A DNA stretch of 64,000 bases. Source: Modestobacter sp. VKM Ac-2985. GTDB lineage: Bacteria > Actinomycetota > Actinomycetes > Mycobacteriales > Geodermatophilaceae. Shown here in pieces: positions 13,914 through 25,302 of the stretch. The DNA is taken from assembly GCF_026967925.1 (NCBI RefSeq), contig NZ_JAPVBI010000002.1, positions 859,628 through 923,627 on the forward strand, written 5' to 3'. A program made the translations under genes and the position numbers. The notes under the pieces were generated by a model, which had not been told where the DNA came from, did no database searches, and saw nothing but the letters and a program-made list of their open reading frames with translations. How positions within the stretch are numbered: position 1 is the first letter of the stretch; every line of letters begins with the position of its first letter.

Positions 13914-14579
13914 ATGGCGAGCACATTCCGTGGTCTCCTCGGCGAGAAGCTGGGGATGACCCAGGTATTCGACGAGAACAACCGCATCGTGCCGGTGACC
14001 GTCATCAAGGCGGGCCCGTGCGTGGTCACCCAGGTGCGCACCCCCGAGAAGGACGGCTACTCCGCCGTCCAGCTCGGTTTCGGTGCGATCGACCCCCGCA
14101 AGGTGAACAAGCCCGAGGGCGGGCACTTCGCCAAGGCAGGCGTCACGCCGCGCCGGCACCTGGTCGAGCTGCGCACCGAGGACGCCGCTGACTACACGGT
14201 CGGTCAGGAGCTGACCGCCGAGGTCTTCTCCGACGTGGCCAAGGTCGACGTCATCGGCACCAGCAAGGGCAAGGGCACCGCCGGCGTCATGAAGCGTCAC
14301 GGCTTCAAGGGCCTCGGCGCGGGTCACGGCACCCACCGCAAGCACCGCGCCCCCGGCTCGATCGGCGGGGCCTCCACCCCGGGTCGCGTCTTCAAGGGCG
14401 TGCGCATGGCCGGACGCATGGGCGCGGTCACCACGACCACGCTCTCGCTGAAGGTCCACCAGATCGACACGGAGAAGGGCCTGGTGCTCATCAAGGGCGC
14501 CGTCCCCGGTCCGCGCGGCGGGCTGCTGCTCGTCCGTTCCGCGGTCAAGGGTGGCCCCGTAGGGAGTGACGCGAAGTGA
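13914..14579 (+). CDS. rplC: 50S ribosomal protein L3
   Basis: 221 residues. L3 is an early 50S assembly protein whose long loop reaches the peptidyl-transferase centre. The start at ATG 13914 gives [19 protein letters not shown]; the frame is open further upstream but only as noise. The conserved core [17 protein letters not shown] is intact. It follows rpsJ by 14 bases and overlaps rplD by GTGA. Confidence 0.98.
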   Translation: MASTFRGLLGEKLGMTQVFDENNRIVPVTVIKAGPCVVTQVRTPEKDGYSAVQLGFGAIDPRKVNKPEGGHFAKAGVTPRRHLVELRTEDAADYTVGQELTAEVFSDVAKVDVIGTSKGKGTAGVMKRHGFKGLGAGHGTHRKHRAPGSIGGASTPGRVFKGVRMAGRMGAVTTTTLSLKVHQIDTEKGLVLIKGAVPGPRGGLLLVRSAVKGGPVGSDAK

Positions 14580-15349
14580 GTCAGCAGACCGACACCCGGT
14601 CCGACCGTCAGGTCGACGTCCGGACGCCGGCGGGGGAGACCTCCGGCAGCGTGACGCTGCCCGGTGAGCTCTTCGACGCCCCGGCCAACGTCTCGCTGTT
14701 GCACCAGGTCGTCGTGGCCCAGCTGGCCGCGGCCCGCCAGGGCACACACTCGACCAAGACGCGCGCCCAGGTCAGCGGTACCGGCGCCAAGCCGTACCGC
14801 CAGAAGGGCACCGGTCGTGCCCGTCAGGGTTCGCTGCGCTCGCCGCAGTTCACCGGCGGTGGCATCTCGCACGGCCCGCAGCCGCGCAACTACGAGCAGA
14901 AGACGCCCAAGAAGATGAAGGCCGCCGCCCTGCGCGGTGCCCTCTCCGACCGGGCCCGGGACGGCCGCGTGCACGTCGTGTCCGCGTTCGTCGAGGGTGA
15001 CGCTCCCTCGACCAAGGCGGCGCTGAAGGTCCTCGACGCGATCAGCACCGCCAAGCGCGTGCTGGTCGTCCTCGACCGGGACGACGTCCTCAACTGGGTG
15101 AGCCTGCGCAACGTGCCGCGGGTGCACCTCATCGAGGCCGGTCAGCTCAACACCTACGACGTGCTCGTGTCCGACGAGGTGGTCTTCACCGAGACCGCGC
15201 TGGACGAGTACGTCACCGGCCCGGCCCGGGGCGGCAAGGGCGCGGCCTCCTCGGCCGAGCTCCCCGACCTGGAGACCCACGAGATCGACGGCGACGTGCC
15301 CTCGATCGCGCCGGCCACCACGACCGAGACGACCGAGGAGAAGGCATGA
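14576..15349 (+). CDS. rplD: 50S ribosomal protein L4
   Basis: 257 residues, longer than the common ~205-220 because of an N-terminal lead and a C-terminal tail rich in Ala, Glu and Thr. The exit-tunnel loop is recognisable ([20 protein letters not shown], then [11 protein letters not shown]). The GTG start overlaps the rplC stop by four bases, and the 3' end overlaps rplW by ATGA. In E. coli L4 represses its own operon; no matching leader was identified here. Confidence 0.98.
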   Translation: MSQQTDTRSDRQVDVRTPAGETSGSVTLPGELFDAPANVSLLHQVVVAQLAAARQGTHSTKTRAQVSGTGAKPYRQKGTGRARQGSLRSPQFTGGGISHGPQPRNYEQKTPKKMKAAALRGALSDRARDGRVHVVSAFVEGDAPSTKAALKVLDAISTAKRVLVVLDRDDVLNWVSLRNVPRVHLIEAGQLNTYDVLVSDEVVFTETALDEYVTGPARGGKGAASSAELPDLETHEIDGDVPSIAPATTTETTEEKA

Positions 15350-15648
15350 GCGTCCGCGACCCCCGGGACGTGCTGCTGTCCCCGGTCATCTCGGAGAAGA
15401 GCTACGGGCTCCTGGACGAGAACAAGTACACGTTCATCGTCCGGCCCGACGCCAACAAGACCCAGATCAAGATCGCGGTGCAGCAGGTCTTCAACGTGAA
15501 GGTCCTCGCCGTCAACACGATCAACCGCCAGGGGAAGAGGAAGCGCTCCAAGGGCGCTGTGATGGGGAAGCGCAAGGACACCAAGCGCGCCATCGTCTCC
15601 GTTGCCCCCGGTGACCGCATCGAGCTCTTCGGTGGACCCGGCGCCTGA
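15346..15648 (+). CDS. rplW: 50S ribosomal protein L23
   Basis: 100 residues. L23 sits at the tunnel exit and docks trigger factor and SRP. The start of the mature fold, [21 protein letters not shown], and the [16 protein letters not shown] segment are conserved. The ATG overlaps the rplD stop (ATGA). It is followed by rplB after 54 bp. Confidence 0.98.
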   Translation: MSVRDPRDVLLSPVISEKSYGLLDENKYTFIVRPDANKTQIKIAVQQVFNVKVLAVNTINRQGKRKRSKGAVMGKRKDTKRAIVSVAPGDRIELFGGPGA

Positions 15649-15702
15649 GCGCCGGTGACCACCGATCGGACCAGAGAGAACAGACAGGGACTCTGAGGAA
15701 CC

Positions 15703-16536
<834 letters not shown>

Positions 16537-16559
16537 GCGGGTAGAGGAGTCCGACAGAC

Positions 16560-16841
16560 ATGCCACGCAGCCTCAAGAAGGGCCCGTTCGTCGACGACCA
16601 CCTGCTCGCCAAGGTGGACGTCCAGAACGACAAGGGCACCAAGAACGTCATCCGCACCTGGTCGCGGCGTTCGACGATCATCCCCGACATGCTCGGGCAC
16701 ACGATCGCCGTGCACGACGGCCGCAAGCACGTCCCGGTGTTCGTCACCGAGGCGATGGTCGGGCACAAGCTCGGCGAGTTCGCGCCCACGCGCACCTTCC
16801 GTGGGCACGTCAAGGACGACCGCCGGTCGCGGCGCGGCTGA
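16560..16841 (+). CDS. rpsS: 30S ribosomal protein S19
   Basis: 93 residues. S19 pairs with S13 in the 30S head near the A and P sites. It starts [15 protein letters not shown] and contains [19 protein letters not shown] and [15 protein letters not shown], all diagnostic. A ribosome site (GTAGAGGAG) precedes the ATG. It follows rplB closely and precedes rplV by 28 bases. Confidence 0.99.
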   Translation: MPRSLKKGPFVDDHLLAKVDVQNDKGTKNVIRTWSRRSTIIPDMLGHTIAVHDGRKHVPVFVTEAMVGHKLGEFAPTRTFRGHVKDDRRSRRG

Positions 16842-16869
16842 GCGACGACCAGGTAGAGAAGAGACCCAG

Positions 16870-17337
16870 ATGACTTCCCAGTTGGGACAGGAGACGCCGG
16901 TCGCCCGGGCCACGGCCCGGTTCGTCAGCGTCACCCCCATGAAGGCCCGCCGGGTGGTGGACATGATCCGCTACCTGCCGACCGACGAGGCACTGGCGCT
17001 GCTGCGCTTCACCCCGCAGACAGCCAGCGAGCCGGTGGCCAAGGTCGTCGCCAGCGCGGTTGCCAACGCCGAGCACAACCTGCAGTTGGACCCCGCAGCG
17101 CTGGTCGTCAGCGCCGCGTTCGTCGACGAGGGCCCCACGCTCAAGCGGATCCGTCCGCGAGCGCAGGGCCGGGCGTTCCGCATCAACAAGCGGACCAGCC
17201 ACATCACCGTCGAGGTGACCGAGGTGAGCTCGAGCGCTGAGCTGGCCCTGCGGTCGCGCAAGGCACGTCGGGAGACCGGGCAGTCCGGCCCGGCCACCCA
17301 GCAGCAGAAGAGCAACACGAGGGGAGGGACCCGCTAG
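16870..17337 (+). CDS. rplV: 50S ribosomal protein L22
   Basis: 155 residues. L22 lines the exit tunnel beside L4. ATG 16870 is chosen because homology begins at [22 protein letters not shown]; an open extension upstream overlaps rpsS and has no match. The core ends near RTSHITVEV, and the remaining ~35 residues are a basic, polar tail common in actinobacteria. Its TAG overlaps the rpsC GTG by one base. Confidence 0.97.
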   Translation: MTSQLGQETPVARATARFVSVTPMKARRVVDMIRYLPTDEALALLRFTPQTASEPVAKVVASAVANAEHNLQLDPAALVVSAAFVDEGPTLKRIRPRAQGRAFRINKRTSHITVEVTEVSSSAELALRSRKARRETGQSGPATQQQKSNTRGGTR

Positions 17338-18266
17338 TGGGTCAGAAGGTCAACCCGCACGGGTTCCGGCTCGGCATCACCACCGACTACAAGTCCCGGT
17401 GGTACGCGGACAAGCTGTACGCCGACTACGTCAAGGAAGACGTGGCCATCCGGAAGCTCATGGGCAAGGGCATGGAGCGCGCCGGCATCTCGAAGGTGGA
17501 GATCGAGCGCACCCGTGACCGCGTCCGAGTGGACATCCACACCGCCCGGCCGGGCATCGTCATCGGTCGCCGTGGTGCGGAGGCCGACCGCATCCGCGGT
17601 GAGCTCGAGAAGCTCACCGGGAAGCAGGTGCAGCTGAACATCCTCGAGGTGAAGAACCCCGAGTCCGATGCGCAGCTGGTCGCCCAGGGTGTCGCCGAGC
17701 AGCTGTCCAGCCGCGTGAGCTTCCGTCGTGCCATGCGCAAGGCCATGCAGTCGGCGCAGCGCAGCCCGCAGGTCAAGGGCATCCGGGTGCAGTGCTCCGG
17801 TCGCCTCGGCGGCACGGAGATGAGCCGTTCGGAGTTCTACCGCGAGGGTCGCGTCCCGCTGCACACGCTGCGCGCGAACATCGACTACGGCATCTACGAG
17901 GCTCGCACGACCTTCGGCCGCATCGGCGTGAAGGTCTGGATCTACAAGGGTGACGCCAGCGGTTCGCGCGCCGAGCGGGAGGCCCTCGAGGCCCTCGCCC
18001 AGCGTCAGCAGCGCCGTGAGCGGGCCCAGCGTCCCCAGCGTCGGTCCGGCTCGTCCGGCACCACTGCCGGGGGCACCGAGGCCGGCCGCGCAGCGGCCGA
18101 CGCCCCGGTCTCCACCGAGCAGCCGTCCGAGGCTCCCGCCGACGTCACCAGTGCCGTCGCCGTCGCCTCGGGTGAGGCTGCTCCCGCACAGAGCATCGGC
18201 GAGGCTGCCGGTGCTGAGGGCACCGCGGCTGCGAAGGCCGCCGGCGCCGAGAACACGGAGGGCTGA
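17337..18266 (+). CDS. rpsC: 30S ribosomal protein S3
   Basis: 309 residues. The conserved S3 body (KH domain with [24 protein letters not shown], then the [20 protein letters not shown] block) occupies about the first 215. The remaining ~95 residues are a low-complexity Ala/Gly/Glu/Thr tail, longer than in most actinobacteria. S3 forms part of the mRNA entry channel. The GTG start overlaps the rplV stop by one base; rplP follows after 3 bases. Confidence 0.98.
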   Translation: MGQKVNPHGFRLGITTDYKSRWYADKLYADYVKEDVAIRKLMGKGMERAGISKVEIERTRDRVRVDIHTARPGIVIGRRGAEADRIRGELEKLTGKQVQLNILEVKNPESDAQLVAQGVAEQLSSRVSFRRAMRKAMQSAQRSPQVKGIRVQCSGRLGGTEMSRSEFYREGRVPLHTLRANIDYGIYEARTTFGRIGVKVWIYKGDASGSRAEREALEALAQRQQRRERAQRPQRRSGSSGTTAGGTEAGRAAADAPVSTEQPSEAPADVTSAVAVASGEAAPAQSIGEAAGAEGTAAAKAAGAENTEG

Positions 18267-18269
18267 CCA

Positions 18270-18686
18270 GTGCTCATCCCGCGTCGGGTCAAGCACCGCA
18301 AGCAGCACCACCCGGACCGGACCGGGCGGGCCAAGGGCGGCACCGCGATCAACTTCGGTGACTTCGCGATCCAGGCTCTCGAGCCCGCCTACGTGACGAA
18401 CCGGCAGATCGAGTCCGCTCGTATCGCCATGACCCGTCACATCAAGCGTGGCGGGAAGGTGTGGATCTCGATCTACCCCGACCGTCCGCTGACCAAGAAG
18501 CCGGCCGAGACCCGCATGGGTTCCGGCAAGGGCTCGCCCGAGTGGTGGGTGGCGAACGTCAAGCCGGGTCGGATCATGTTCGAGCTGTCGGGTGTCGATG
18601 AGCCGGTGGCCCGCGAGGCCATGCGCCGCGCGATCCACAAGCTCCCCATGAAGTGCCGCTTCATCACTCGCGAAGGAGAGGTGTGA
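18270..18686 (+). CDS. rplP: 50S ribosomal protein L16
   Basis: 138 residues, standard. L16 helps position tRNA in the A and P sites. It starts [48 protein letters not shown] and the C-terminal [16 protein letters not shown] are conserved. GTG start three bases after rpsC. Its stop overlaps the rpmC ATG by one base. Confidence 0.99.
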   Translation: MLIPRRVKHRKQHHPDRTGRAKGGTAINFGDFAIQALEPAYVTNRQIESARIAMTRHIKRGGKVWISIYPDRPLTKKPAETRMGSGKGSPEWWVANVKPGRIMFELSGVDEPVAREAMRRAIHKLPMKCRFITREGEV

Positions 18687-18919
18687 TGGCCGCCGGCCTC
18701 ACTGCGCCTGAGCTGCGCGAGCTGTCCGCCGACGAGCTGGCCACCCGGCTGCGCGAGTCGCGCGAAGAGCTGTTCAACCTGCGGTTCCAGGTGGCCACCG
18801 GCCAGCTGGACAACAACCGGCGACTGCAGACCGTCCGCCGCGACATCGCCCGGATCTACACGATCATGCGCGAGCGCGAGCTGGGTCTCTCGGTCGCCCC
18901 GAACGAGGGTGTCGCATGA
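18686..18919 (+). CDS. rpmC: 50S ribosomal protein L29
   Basis: 77 residues, a two-helix protein at the tunnel exit. Diagnostic segments are [32 protein letters not shown] and [15 protein letters not shown]. The ATG overlaps the rplP stop (TGATG); an in-frame upstream extension to 18653 is rejected because it overlaps rplP without homology. It overlaps rpsQ by ATGA. Confidence 0.98.
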   Translation: MAAGLTAPELRELSADELATRLRESREELFNLRFQVATGQLDNNRRLQTVRRDIARIYTIMRERELGLSVAPNEGVA

Positions 18920-19221
18920 GCGAGGTCACGAACACCAGCACCGAGACCTCGACCGGGCCCGGCCTGGCCGGGCGTGGCTACCGCAAGGTCCGGGAGGGCC
19001 TGGTGGTCAGCGACAAGATGGACAAGACCATCGTGGTCGAGGTCGAGGACCGTGTGAAGCACGGTCTCTACGGCAAGGTCCTGCGCCGCACGAGCAAGCT
19101 GAAGGCGCACGACGAGGAGAACACCGCCGGCATCGGCGACCGGGTGCAGATCATGGAGACGCGCCCCACCTCCGCCACCAAGCGGTGGCGTCTGGTGACG
19201 GTCGTGGAGAAGGCCAAGTAA
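18916..19221 (+). CDS. rpsQ: 30S ribosomal protein S17
   Basis: 101 residues. The OB-fold begins near residue 20 ([27 protein letters not shown]) and ends with [21 protein letters not shown]. The first ~18 residues are a Ser/Thr/Gly lead absent from shorter homologues. Last gene of the S10 operon. It is followed by a 200-bp structured gap before rplN. Confidence 0.97.
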   Translation: MSEVTNTSTETSTGPGLAGRGYRKVREGLVVSDKMDKTIVVEVEDRVKHGLYGKVLRRTSKLKAHDEENTAGIGDRVQIMETRPTSATKRWRLVTVVEKAK

Positions 19222-19274
19222 GAAGTCGACAGCCGGCCCCTCGGGGTCGGTGAGCAGGGAGTACCCTGGACGAC

Positions 19275-19397
19275 TGGCGCGCTCTTCGGGGCGCGCCACA
19301 TCCCGGGACCCGTGCACGGACGCACCGCCGGCGATCGCTGCCGGTGCGTCCGCACGTGGGTACCGGACAGCCGGTTCACCGATCCGGTCCGGCTGTC
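19275..19397 (+). promoter_or_regulatory. Structured S10-spc intergenic region
   Basis: The 200-bp gap between rpsQ and rplN holds an 8-bp hairpin with an 8-base loop (19275-19298) and a second 9-bp stem with a 14-base loop (19366-19397). Together they look like a boundary between the S10 and spc transcripts. TACCCT at 19262 is a possible -10 box, but it lacks a -35 partner. Confidence 0.4.
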
Positions 19398-19421
19398 ACC
19401 ACTCAGATTCAGGAGCAGGAA

Positions 19422-19790
19422 GTGATCCAGCAGGAGTCGCGGCTCAGGGTCGCCGACAACACCGGGGCCAAGGAGATCTTGTGCATCCGCGTGCTCGGTG
19501 GCTCGGGGCGTCGCTACGCGGGCATCGGTGACGTCATCGTCGCCACCGTCAAGGACGCGCTGCCGGGCGCAGGCGTCAAGAAGGGCGATGTGGTCAAGGC
19601 CGTCATCGTCCGCACGGTCAAGGAGCGCCGTCGTCCGGACGGTTCCTACATCCGCTTCGACGAGAACGCCGCGGTGATCATCCGCGACACCGGCGACCCG
19701 CGCGGCACGCGCATCTTCGGCCCGGTGGGCCGGGAGCTGCGCGACAAGCGCTTCATGCGGATCATCTCGCTCGCCCCGGAGGTGTTGTGA
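19422..19790 (+). CDS. rplN: 50S ribosomal protein L14
   Basis: 122 residues, standard. L14 forms bridge B8 with 16S rRNA. GTG 19422 is chosen because it gives the family start [18 protein letters not shown] and follows AGGAGCAGGA; the frame opens earlier but without homology. The C-terminal [23 protein letters not shown] is conserved. First gene of the spc operon. It overlaps or abuts rplX at its GTGA end. Confidence 0.98.
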   Translation: MIQQESRLRVADNTGAKEILCIRVLGGSGRRYAGIGDVIVATVKDALPGAGVKKGDVVKAVIVRTVKERRRPDGSYIRFDENAAVIIRDTGDPRGTRIFGPVGRELRDKRFMRIISLAPEVL

Positions 19791-19792
19791 TC

Positions 19793-20140
19793 ATGGCTCA
19801 GCCGACGAGCGGGAAGACCCCGTCGATGAAGGTCAAGAAGGGCGACTCCGTCGTCGTCCTGGCCGGCAAGGACAAGGGTGCCAAGGGCCGCGTCATCGCG
19901 GCCTTCCCCCGGACCCAGAAGGTCCTGGTGGAGGGCATCGGCCGGGTGAAGAAGCACACCCGGATCAGCACCACCCAGCGCGGTGCCCAGCAGGGCGGGA
20001 TCGTCACGCAGGAGGCCGCCATCCACGTGAGCAACGTGATGGTGATCGACTCCGAGGACAAGCCGACCCGGGTCGGTTACCGCAAGGACGAGGAAGGCCG
20101 CAACATCCGGGTCTCGCGGCGCACCGGTAAGGACCTCTGA
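19793..20140 (+). CDS. rplX: 50S ribosomal protein L24
   Basis: 115 residues from ATG 19793. A GTG at 19787, overlapping the rplN stop, would add two residues, and an internal ATG before [11 protein letters not shown] matches the start of shorter homologues. The KOW motif lies in [20 protein letters not shown]24 initiates 50S assembly. GGAGG at 19778-19782 serves the start. rplE follows after 5 bases. Confidence 0.95.
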   Translation: MAQPTSGKTPSMKVKKGDSVVVLAGKDKGAKGRVIAAFPRTQKVLVEGIGRVKKHTRISTTQRGAQQGGIVTQEAAIHVSNVMVIDSEDKPTRVGYRKDEEGRNIRVSRRTGKDL

Positions 20141-20145
20141 ACACC

Positions 20146-20730
20146 ATGAGCGCACCCACCCGTGAGCTGCCCCGCATGCTGGCCCGGTACCGCGAGGAGA
20201 TCGCGCCGGCCCTGCAGACCGAGTTCGGCTACCCCAACGTCATGCAGATCCCCGGTCTCGTGAAGATCGTGGTCAACATGGGCGTCGGCGAGGCCACCCG
20301 TGACGCCAAGCTGATGGACGGCGCGGTCCGTGACCTCACCGCCATCACCGGCCAGAAGCCCGCCGTCGTGCGGGCCCGCAAGTCCATCGCGCAGTTCAAG
20401 CTGCGCGAGGGCATGCCGATCGGCGCGAAGGTCACCCTCCGCGGCGACCGCATGTGGGAGTTCCTGGACCGGCTGCTGTCGCTGGCCCTGCCCCGCATCC
20501 GCGACTTCCGCGGCCTGAACCCCAAGCAGTTCGACGGCCACGGCAACTACACCTTCGGTCTGACCGAGCAGTCGATGTTCCGCGAGATCGACGTCGACAG
20601 GATCGACCGGCCCCGGGGCATGGACATCACCCTGGTGACCACCGCCACCACCGACGAGGAGGGCCGGGAGCTGCTGTCGCGGCTCGGGTTCCCCTTCGCC
20701 GGCCAGACCGTCGTGAACACCACCCGCTGA
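20146..20730 (+). CDS. rplE: 50S ribosomal protein L5
   Basis: 194 residues. L5 binds 5S rRNA in the central protuberance. Conserved blocks are [46 protein letters not shown] and [10 protein letters not shown]. It starts [19 protein letters not shown]. It sits five bases after rplX and 32 bases before rpsN. Confidence 0.98.
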   Translation: MSAPTRELPRMLARYREEIAPALQTEFGYPNVMQIPGLVKIVVNMGVGEATRDAKLMDGAVRDLTAITGQKPAVVRARKSIAQFKLREGMPIGAKVTLRGDRMWEFLDRLLSLALPRIRDFRGLNPKQFDGHGNYTFGLTEQSMFREIDVDRIDRPRGMDITLVTTATTDEEGRELLSRLGFPFAGQTVVNTTR

Positions 20731-20762
20731 CGCGGTCTGCGTAGAAGGTAGGAGACCAAGAG

Positions 20763-20948
20763 ATGGCCAAGAAGGCCCTTGTCAACAAGGCGGCTCGCAC
20801 GCCGAAGTTCGCCGTCCGCGGCTACACCCGCTGCCAGCGGTGCGGTCGTCCGCACGCGGTGTTCCGCAAGTTCGGCCTGTGCCGGATCTGCCTGCGGGAG
20901 ATGGCCCACGCCGGCGAGCTGCCCGGCGTGACCAAGTCCAGCTGGTAA
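20763..20948 (+). CDS. rpsN: 30S ribosomal protein S14, zinc-binding type
   Basis: 61 residues, the short C+ (type Z) form. It has two CxxC pairs, CQRC and CRIC, for one zinc, and ends [11 protein letters not shown]. It is the S14 of the spc operon. Actinobacteria often keep a zinc-independent long paralogue elsewhere under Zur control; none is in this window. Ribosome site GTAGGAG precedes the ATG. It is followed by a strong hairpin. Confidence 0.98.
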   Translation: MAKKALVNKAARTPKFAVRGYTRCQRCGRPHAVFRKFGLCRICLREMAHAGELPGVTKSSW

Positions 20949-20960
20949 CAGACGCAGTAC

Positions 20961-20984
20961 GGCCCGCCCCGCACGGGGCGGGCC
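20961..20984 (+). terminator. rpsN-rpsH intergenic hairpin
   Basis: Perfect 10-bp GC stem with a GCAC loop, 12 bases after the rpsN stop and inside the 133-bp gap before rpsH. No T-tract, so it is probably a leaky terminator or processing site. Confidence 0.5.
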
Positions 20985-21081
20985 ACTCGCTCCCGGGCAC
21001 GCCCCGGAGCACAACCCACGTCGCCGAGAGGCCCGCGCACGACAGCGTGCGGAACCGCGGCGAGAGAGGCACGACGCACTC

Positions 21082-21492
21082 ATGACGATGACCGACCCGA
21101 TCGCGGACATGCTCACGCGGATCCGCAACGCCAACCAGGCGTACCACGACGCCGCGGCCATGCCGTCGTCGAAGCTCAAGACGAAGGTCGCCGAGATCCT
21201 CCAGCGGGAGGGTTACATCGGCGGCTGGACCGTCAACGACGTCGAGGTCGAAGGCCACGTCCGCAAGGAGCTCGTGGTCTCCCTCAAGTACGGCCCCAAC
21301 CGCGAGCGCAGCATCGCCGGTGTCCGTCGGGTCTCCAAGCCCGGCCTGCGTGTCTACGCGAAGTCGACCGCCCTGCCCAAGGTCCTGGGCGGCCTCGGGG
21401 TGGCGATCATCTCCACCTCCACCGGGCTGCTGACCGACAAGCAGGCGAACAAGAAGGGCGTGGGTGGGGAAGTCCTCGCCTACGTCTGGTAA
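21082..21492 (+). CDS. rpsH: 30S ribosomal protein S8
   Basis: 136 residues. It starts [18 protein letters not shown]; a second ATG two codons later is an alternative. The C-terminal [29 protein letters not shown] and GGEVLAYVW are diagnostic. S8 binds helix 21 of 16S rRNA, and in E. coli represses the spc operon at rplE. Followed by rplF after 15 bases. Confidence 0.98.
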   Translation: MTMTDPIADMLTRIRNANQAYHDAAAMPSSKLKTKVAEILQREGYIGGWTVNDVEVEGHVRKELVVSLKYGPNRERSIAGVRRVSKPGLRVYAKSTALPKVLGGLGVAIISTSTGLLTDKQANKKGVGGEVLAYVW

Positions 21493-21507
21493 GAGGAGCG
21501 AGCAGAC

Positions 21508-22047
21508 ATGTCACGGATCGGACGACTCCCGATTCCGGTGCCGAGCGGGGTTGACGTCGCCATCGACGGGCGAACGGTCAACGTCTCCGGGCCGAAGGGG
21601 AAGCTCAGCCACACGGTGGCCGCTCCCATCACCGTCCAGCGCGGTGAGGAAGGGACCCTGCTGGTGCAGCGTCCCGACGACGAGCGGGAGAGCCGCGCGC
21701 TGCACGGCCTCTCGCGGACCCTCATCGCCAACATGATCACCGGCGTCACCCAGGGGTACGAGAAGACCCTGGAGATCGTCGGCGTCGGCTACCGCGTGCA
21801 GGCCCGCGGGTCGGACCTCGAGTTCGCCCTCGGCTTCAGCCACCCGGTGCTGGTCAAGGCCCCTGAGGGGATCGCCTTCACCGTCGAGGCCCCCACTCGC
21901 CTGCGGGTGAGCGGGATCGACAAGCAGCAGGTCGGCGAGGTCTCCGCCAAGATCCGCAAGATCCGTCGCCCCGACCCGTACAAGGGCAAGGGCGTGCGGT
22001 ACCAGGGCGAGGTCATCAAGCGCAAGGTCGGGAAGACGGGCAAGTGA
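21508..22047 (+). CDS. rplF: 50S ribosomal protein L6
   Basis: 179 residues, standard. L6 lies near the GTPase centre. It starts [17 protein letters not shown]. The internally duplicated fold and the C-terminal [19 protein letters not shown] are conserved. Its stop overlaps the start of rplR. Confidence 0.99.
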   Translation: MSRIGRLPIPVPSGVDVAIDGRTVNVSGPKGKLSHTVAAPITVQRGEEGTLLVQRPDDERESRALHGLSRTLIANMITGVTQGYEKTLEIVGVGYRVQARGSDLEFALGFSHPVLVKAPEGIAFTVEAPTRLRVSGIDKQQVGEVSAKIRKIRRPDPYKGKGVRYQGEVIKRKVGKTGK

Positions 22048-22463
22048 TGGCACAGGCAGCCAAGACCGAGAAGGGTGTCCGGGTGCACAAGCCCGTCGGC
22101 ACCGACGTCAGCACTGCGCGCCGCGTCTCGCGGCTGCGCCGGCACAACCGGTTGCGCAAGCGCGTCGGCGGTACGCCGGAGCGCCCGCGCCTGGTGGTCA
22201 AGCGCAGTTCGCGGCACATCCACGTCCAGGTGGTCGACGACACGGTGGGCCGTACCCTGGCCAGTGCGTCGACCATGGACGCCAGCCTGAAGGGCGCCGA
22301 GGGCGACAAGTCCGCCCTCGCCCGTCAGGTCGGTGCACTGGTCGCGGAGCGTGCCAAGGCCGCCGGGATCGCCGCCGTCGTGTTCGACCGCGGTGGCAAC
22401 CGGTACGCCGGGCGCATCGCCGCCCTGGCGGACGGCGCCCGCGAAGGCGGGCTGGACTTCTGA
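22047..22463 (+). CDS. rplR: 50S ribosomal protein L18
   Basis: 138 residues from ATG 22047, which overlaps the rplF stop by one base; a GTG one codon earlier is equally possible. L18 binds 5S rRNA with L5. Core: [33 protein letters not shown] and [23 protein letters not shown]. The first ~25 residues are a basic lead. A 12-codon frame bridges it to rpsE. Confidence 0.97.
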   Translation: MAQAAKTEKGVRVHKPVGTDVSTARRVSRLRRHNRLRKRVGGTPERPRLVVKRSSRHIHVQVVDDTVGRTLASASTMDASLKGAEGDKSALARQVGALVAERAKAAGIAAVVFDRGGNRYAGRIAALADGAREGGLDF

Positions 22464-22501
22464 TGAGCACCATCACTGAGCAGATCGAGAGGGACGTCTG
22501 A
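22463..22501 (+). CDS. Candidate 12-codon mini-ORF coupling rplR to rpsE
   Basis: ATG 22463 overlaps the rplR stop (TGATG). The frame reads [12 protein letters not shown] and ends with a TGA whose last base is the A of the rpsE ATG (again TGATG). Ribosomes could therefore pass from rplR to rpsE with no untranslated gap. GAGAGGG inside it can serve rpsE. It may simply be chance spacing; there is no evidence of translation beyond this geometry. Confidence 0.3.
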   Translation: MSTITEQIERDV

Positions 22502-23142
22502 TGCCAGGACCACAGCGACGCGGCGGTGGCGCCGGCGGGACGGGTGGCCCCGGCGGTGCCGGCGGCGGCAACGACCGCCGTGACCGCCGCGACGGCGGCC
22601 GCGGCCCCGGCGGCGGTACCGCCGAGAAGAGCCAGTTCATCGAGCGCGTGGTGGCCATCAACCGCGTGTCCAAGGTCGTCAAGGGCGGTCGGCGCTTCAG
22701 CTTCACCGCGCTGGTGATCGTGGGAGACGGCAACGGCACCGTGGGTGTCGGGTACGGCAAGGCCAAGGAGGTGCCCGCGGCGATCGCCAAGGGCGTCGAG
22801 GAGGCCAAGAAGCACTTCTACAAGGTGCCCCGCATCGCCAGCACCATCCCGCACCCGGTGCAGGGTGAGGCGGCCGCCGGTGTCGTGCTGCTGAAGCCGG
22901 CCAGCCCGGGTACCGGTGTCATCGCCGGTGGTCCGGTGCGCGCCGTGCTCGAGTGCGCCGGCATCCACGACATCCTGTCCAAGAGCCTCGGGTCCTCGAA
23001 CCCGATCAACATCGTCCACGCGACCATGCAGGCGCTGAAGGACCTCGTCCGTCCCGAGGAGATCGCGGCTCGCCGCGGTCTGCCCCTGGAGGACGTCGCC
23101 CCGGCCGCGATGCTGCGTGCGCGGGCCGGTCAGGGGGTCTGA
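22501..23142 (+). CDS. rpsE: 30S ribosomal protein S5
   Basis: 213 residues. The conserved double-stranded RNA-binding fold begins near residue 42 ([24 protein letters not shown]) and includes [21 protein letters not shown]. The first ~40 residues are a Gly/Arg/Asp-rich disordered lead, typical of actinobacteria. S5 shapes the mRNA entry site and decoding fidelity. Its stop lies one base before the rpmD ATG. Confidence 0.98.
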   Translation: MPGPQRRGGGAGGTGGPGGAGGGNDRRDRRDGGRGPGGGTAEKSQFIERVVAINRVSKVVKGGRRFSFTALVIVGDGNGTVGVGYGKAKEVPAAIAKGVEEAKKHFYKVPRIASTIPHPVQGEAAAGVVLLKPASPGTGVIAGGPVRAVLECAGIHDILSKSLGSSNPINIVHATMQALKDLVRPEEIAARRGLPLEDVAPAAMLRARAGQGV

Positions 23143-23143
23143 G

Positions 23144-23326
23144 ATGGCTCAGCTGAAGGTCACCCAGGTCAAGTCGGCCATCGGCACCAAGCCGAACCAG
23201 CGCCAGACGCTGCGTTCGCTCGGGCTGAAGCGGATCAACGACTCGGTCGTCCAGGAGGACCGTCCCGAGATCCGCGGGATGGTCGCGACGGTGCCGCACC
23301 TGGTCGCCGTCGAAGAGATCGTCTGA
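23144..23326 (+). CDS. rpmD: 50S ribosomal protein L30
   Basis: 60 residues. It starts [30 protein letters not shown] with the usual [13 protein letters not shown] ending, so it is complete. The in-frame upstream extension overlaps rpsE and is rejected. It lies between rpsE and rplO, 25 bases before the latter. Confidence 0.98.
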   Translation: MAQLKVTQVKSAIGTKPNQRQTLRSLGLKRINDSVVQEDRPEIRGMVATVPHLVAVEEIV

Positions 23327-23351
23327 ACGTCGGACGAGAAGGAACACTGAC

Positions 23352-23795
23352 ATGACTCTCAAGGTCCACCACCTGCGTCCGGCCCCGGGCGCCCACACCA
23401 AGAAGACCCGCGTGGGTCGTGGTGAGGGCTCCAAGGGCAAGACGGCCGGTCGCGGCACCAAGGGCTCCGGCGCTCGCGTGCAGGTCTCTGCCCGCTTCGA
23501 GGGTGGCCAGACCCCCCTCTTCATGCGACTGCCGAAGCTCTCCGGCTTCAAGAACAACAACAAGGTCGTCTTCCAGGTCGTCAACCTGGACCGGATCGCC
23601 TCCCTGTTCCCGCAGGGCGGGACCATCGACCCGGAGACGCTGGCCGACGCCGGTGCCATCCGTCGTGGTCAGCCGGTCAAGGTCCTCGGCACCGGCGAGC
23701 TGGGCGGGGTGAAGGTCGACGTGCAGGCGCACGCCTTCTCGAAGTCCGCCCAGGAGAAGATCGGCGCTGCCGGGGGCAGCACCACCCAGATCTGA
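23352..23795 (+). CDS. rplO: 50S ribosomal protein L15
   Basis: 147 residues, standard. L15 is a late-assembly protein with a long basic N-terminal extension: LHLRP-like start ([35 protein letters not shown]), then [18 protein letters not shown]. Last gene of the spc operon, followed by a strong hairpin. Confidence 0.98.
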   Translation: MTLKVHHLRPAPGAHTKKTRVGRGEGSKGKTAGRGTKGSGARVQVSARFEGGQTPLFMRLPKLSGFKNNNKVVFQVVNLDRIASLFPQGGTIDPETLADAGAIRRGQPVKVLGTGELGGVKVDVQAHAFSKSAQEKIGAAGGSTTQI

Positions 23796-23800
23796 TCGTC

Positions 23801-23853
23801 GACGGCCCCCGGGGCGCGCACCCGAGCAGGGTGACTGCGCCCCGGGGGTCGTC
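23801..23853 (+). terminator. spc operon terminator
   Basis: 17-bp stem (one G-T pair) with a 19-base loop, beginning 5 bases after the rplO stop. The 138 bp between it and secY should carry a separate secY promoter; TAACCT at 23961 is a possible -10 box without a clear -35. Confidence 0.7.
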
Positions 23854-23991
23854 TGCTGTCCGGTCGTGGACCGGGCCACGCCACACTCGTCCAGGTCCGC
23901 CGGACCCCGCTCGTGCCGTCCTCGTGGGACGGTGGCGGTGGGGATGTCGGCCGACGTTGATAACCTCACATGACCAACTCGGGGAGGGCAC

Positions 23992-25302
23992 GTGCTGCAG
24001 GCGTTCGCCGCGGCGTTCCGGACGCCAGATCTCCGGCGCAAGCTGCTGTTCTCCCTGGCGCTGATCGCCGTCTACCGGCTCGGCGCCAGTGTCCCTGGCC
24101 CGGGTGTGTCCACCGAGGCGATCAACAGCTGCCTGGACCTGGCTGCGGCGTCCGATCAGCGCGACGTCTACTCGCTGGTGAACCTGTTCTCCGGTGGAGC
24201 ACTGCTCCGGCTGTCGGTCTTCGCGCTCGGCATCATGCCGTACATCACCGCGAGCATCATCGTCCAGCTCCTGGTCGTGGTCATCCCGCGGTTCGAGCAG
24301 CTGAAGAAGGAAGGGCAGTCGGGTCAGGCCAAGCTGACCCAGTACACCCGCTACCTGACGATCGCGCTCGCCGTGCTGCAGAGCACCGGGATCATCGCCC
24401 TGGCCCGCAGCGGCCAGCTGTTCCCGAACTGCCCGCAGGACATCATCCCGTCGGACTCGGTGTGGACCACGGTCATCCTGGTCATCACGCTGACCGCCGG
24501 CACCGCCGTGATCATGTGGCTGGGCGAGCTGCTCACCGAGAAGGGGATCGGCAACGGCATGTCCGTGCTGATCTTCACCTCGATCGCCGCCCGGATCCCG
24601 GCCGAGGGCGGGGCGATCCTGCAGACCCGCGGCGCCTTCATCTTCGCCGTCGTCTGCGTCTTCGCCCTGGTGGTCATCGCCTCGGTGGTCTACGTCGAGC
24701 AGGCGCAACGCCGCATCCCGGTGCAGTACGCCAAGCGGATGGTCGGCCGCCGGATGTACGGCGGGACGTCGACCTACCTGCCGCTGAAGGTGAACCAGGC
24801 CGGCGTCATCCCGGTCATCTTCGCCTCGTCGCTGCTCTACCTGCCTCAGCTGCTCAGCCAGCTGCAGAGCGACTCGAGCGGCCCGGTCCGCCGGTTCTTC
24901 GAGAACTACGTGATCAACCAGAGCAGCCCGGTGCACATCGCCATCTACTTCGGGCTGATCATCTTCTTCACGTACTTCTACGTGTCGATCACGTTCAACC
25001 CCGAAGAGCGGGCCGATGACATGAAGCGGTACGGCGGCTTCATCCCGGGCATCCGTCCCGGCCGGCCCACCGCGGAGTACCTGCAGTACGTGCTGTCCCG
25101 GATCACCCTGCCGGGGTCGATCTACCTCGGGTTGGTGGCCGTGCTGCCCAACCTGTTCCTCTCGATCACCCAAGAGGGGCAGAACCAGAACTTCCCGTTC
25201 GGCGGGACCGCGGTGCTGATCATGGTGGGAGTGGGCTTGGAGACGGTGAAGCAGATCGAGACGCAGCTCAACCAGCGCAGCTACGAAGGGTTCCTCCGCT
25301 GA
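23992..25302 (+). CDS. secY: Protein translocase subunit SecY
   Basis: 436-residue integral membrane channel of the Sec translocon with ten predicted membrane spans. It starts at GTG after GGGGAGGG, giving [31 protein letters not shown]. The signature regions [25 protein letters not shown] (span 2) and the C-terminal [22 protein letters not shown] are conserved. Its TGA overlaps the adk ATG by one base, the common secY-adk linkage. Confidence 0.98.
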   Translation: MLQAFAAAFRTPDLRRKLLFSLALIAVYRLGASVPGPGVSTEAINSCLDLAAASDQRDVYSLVNLFSGGALLRLSVFALGIMPYITASIIVQLLVVVIPRFEQLKKEGQSGQAKLTQYTRYLTIALAVLQSTGIIALARSGQLFPNCPQDIIPSDSVWTTVILVITLTAGTAVIMWLGELLTEKGIGNGMSVLIFTSIAARIPAEGGAILQTRGAFIFAVVCVFALVVIASVVYVEQAQRRIPVQYAKRMVGRRMYGGTSTYLPLKVNQAGVIPVIFASSLLYLPQLLSQLQSDSSGPVRRFFENYVINQSSPVHIAIYFGLIIFFTYFYVSITFNPEERADDMKRYGGFIPGIRPGRPTAEYLQYVLSRITLPGSIYLGLVAVLPNLFLSITQEGQNQNFPFGGTAVLIMVGVGLETVKQIETQLNQRSYEGFLR

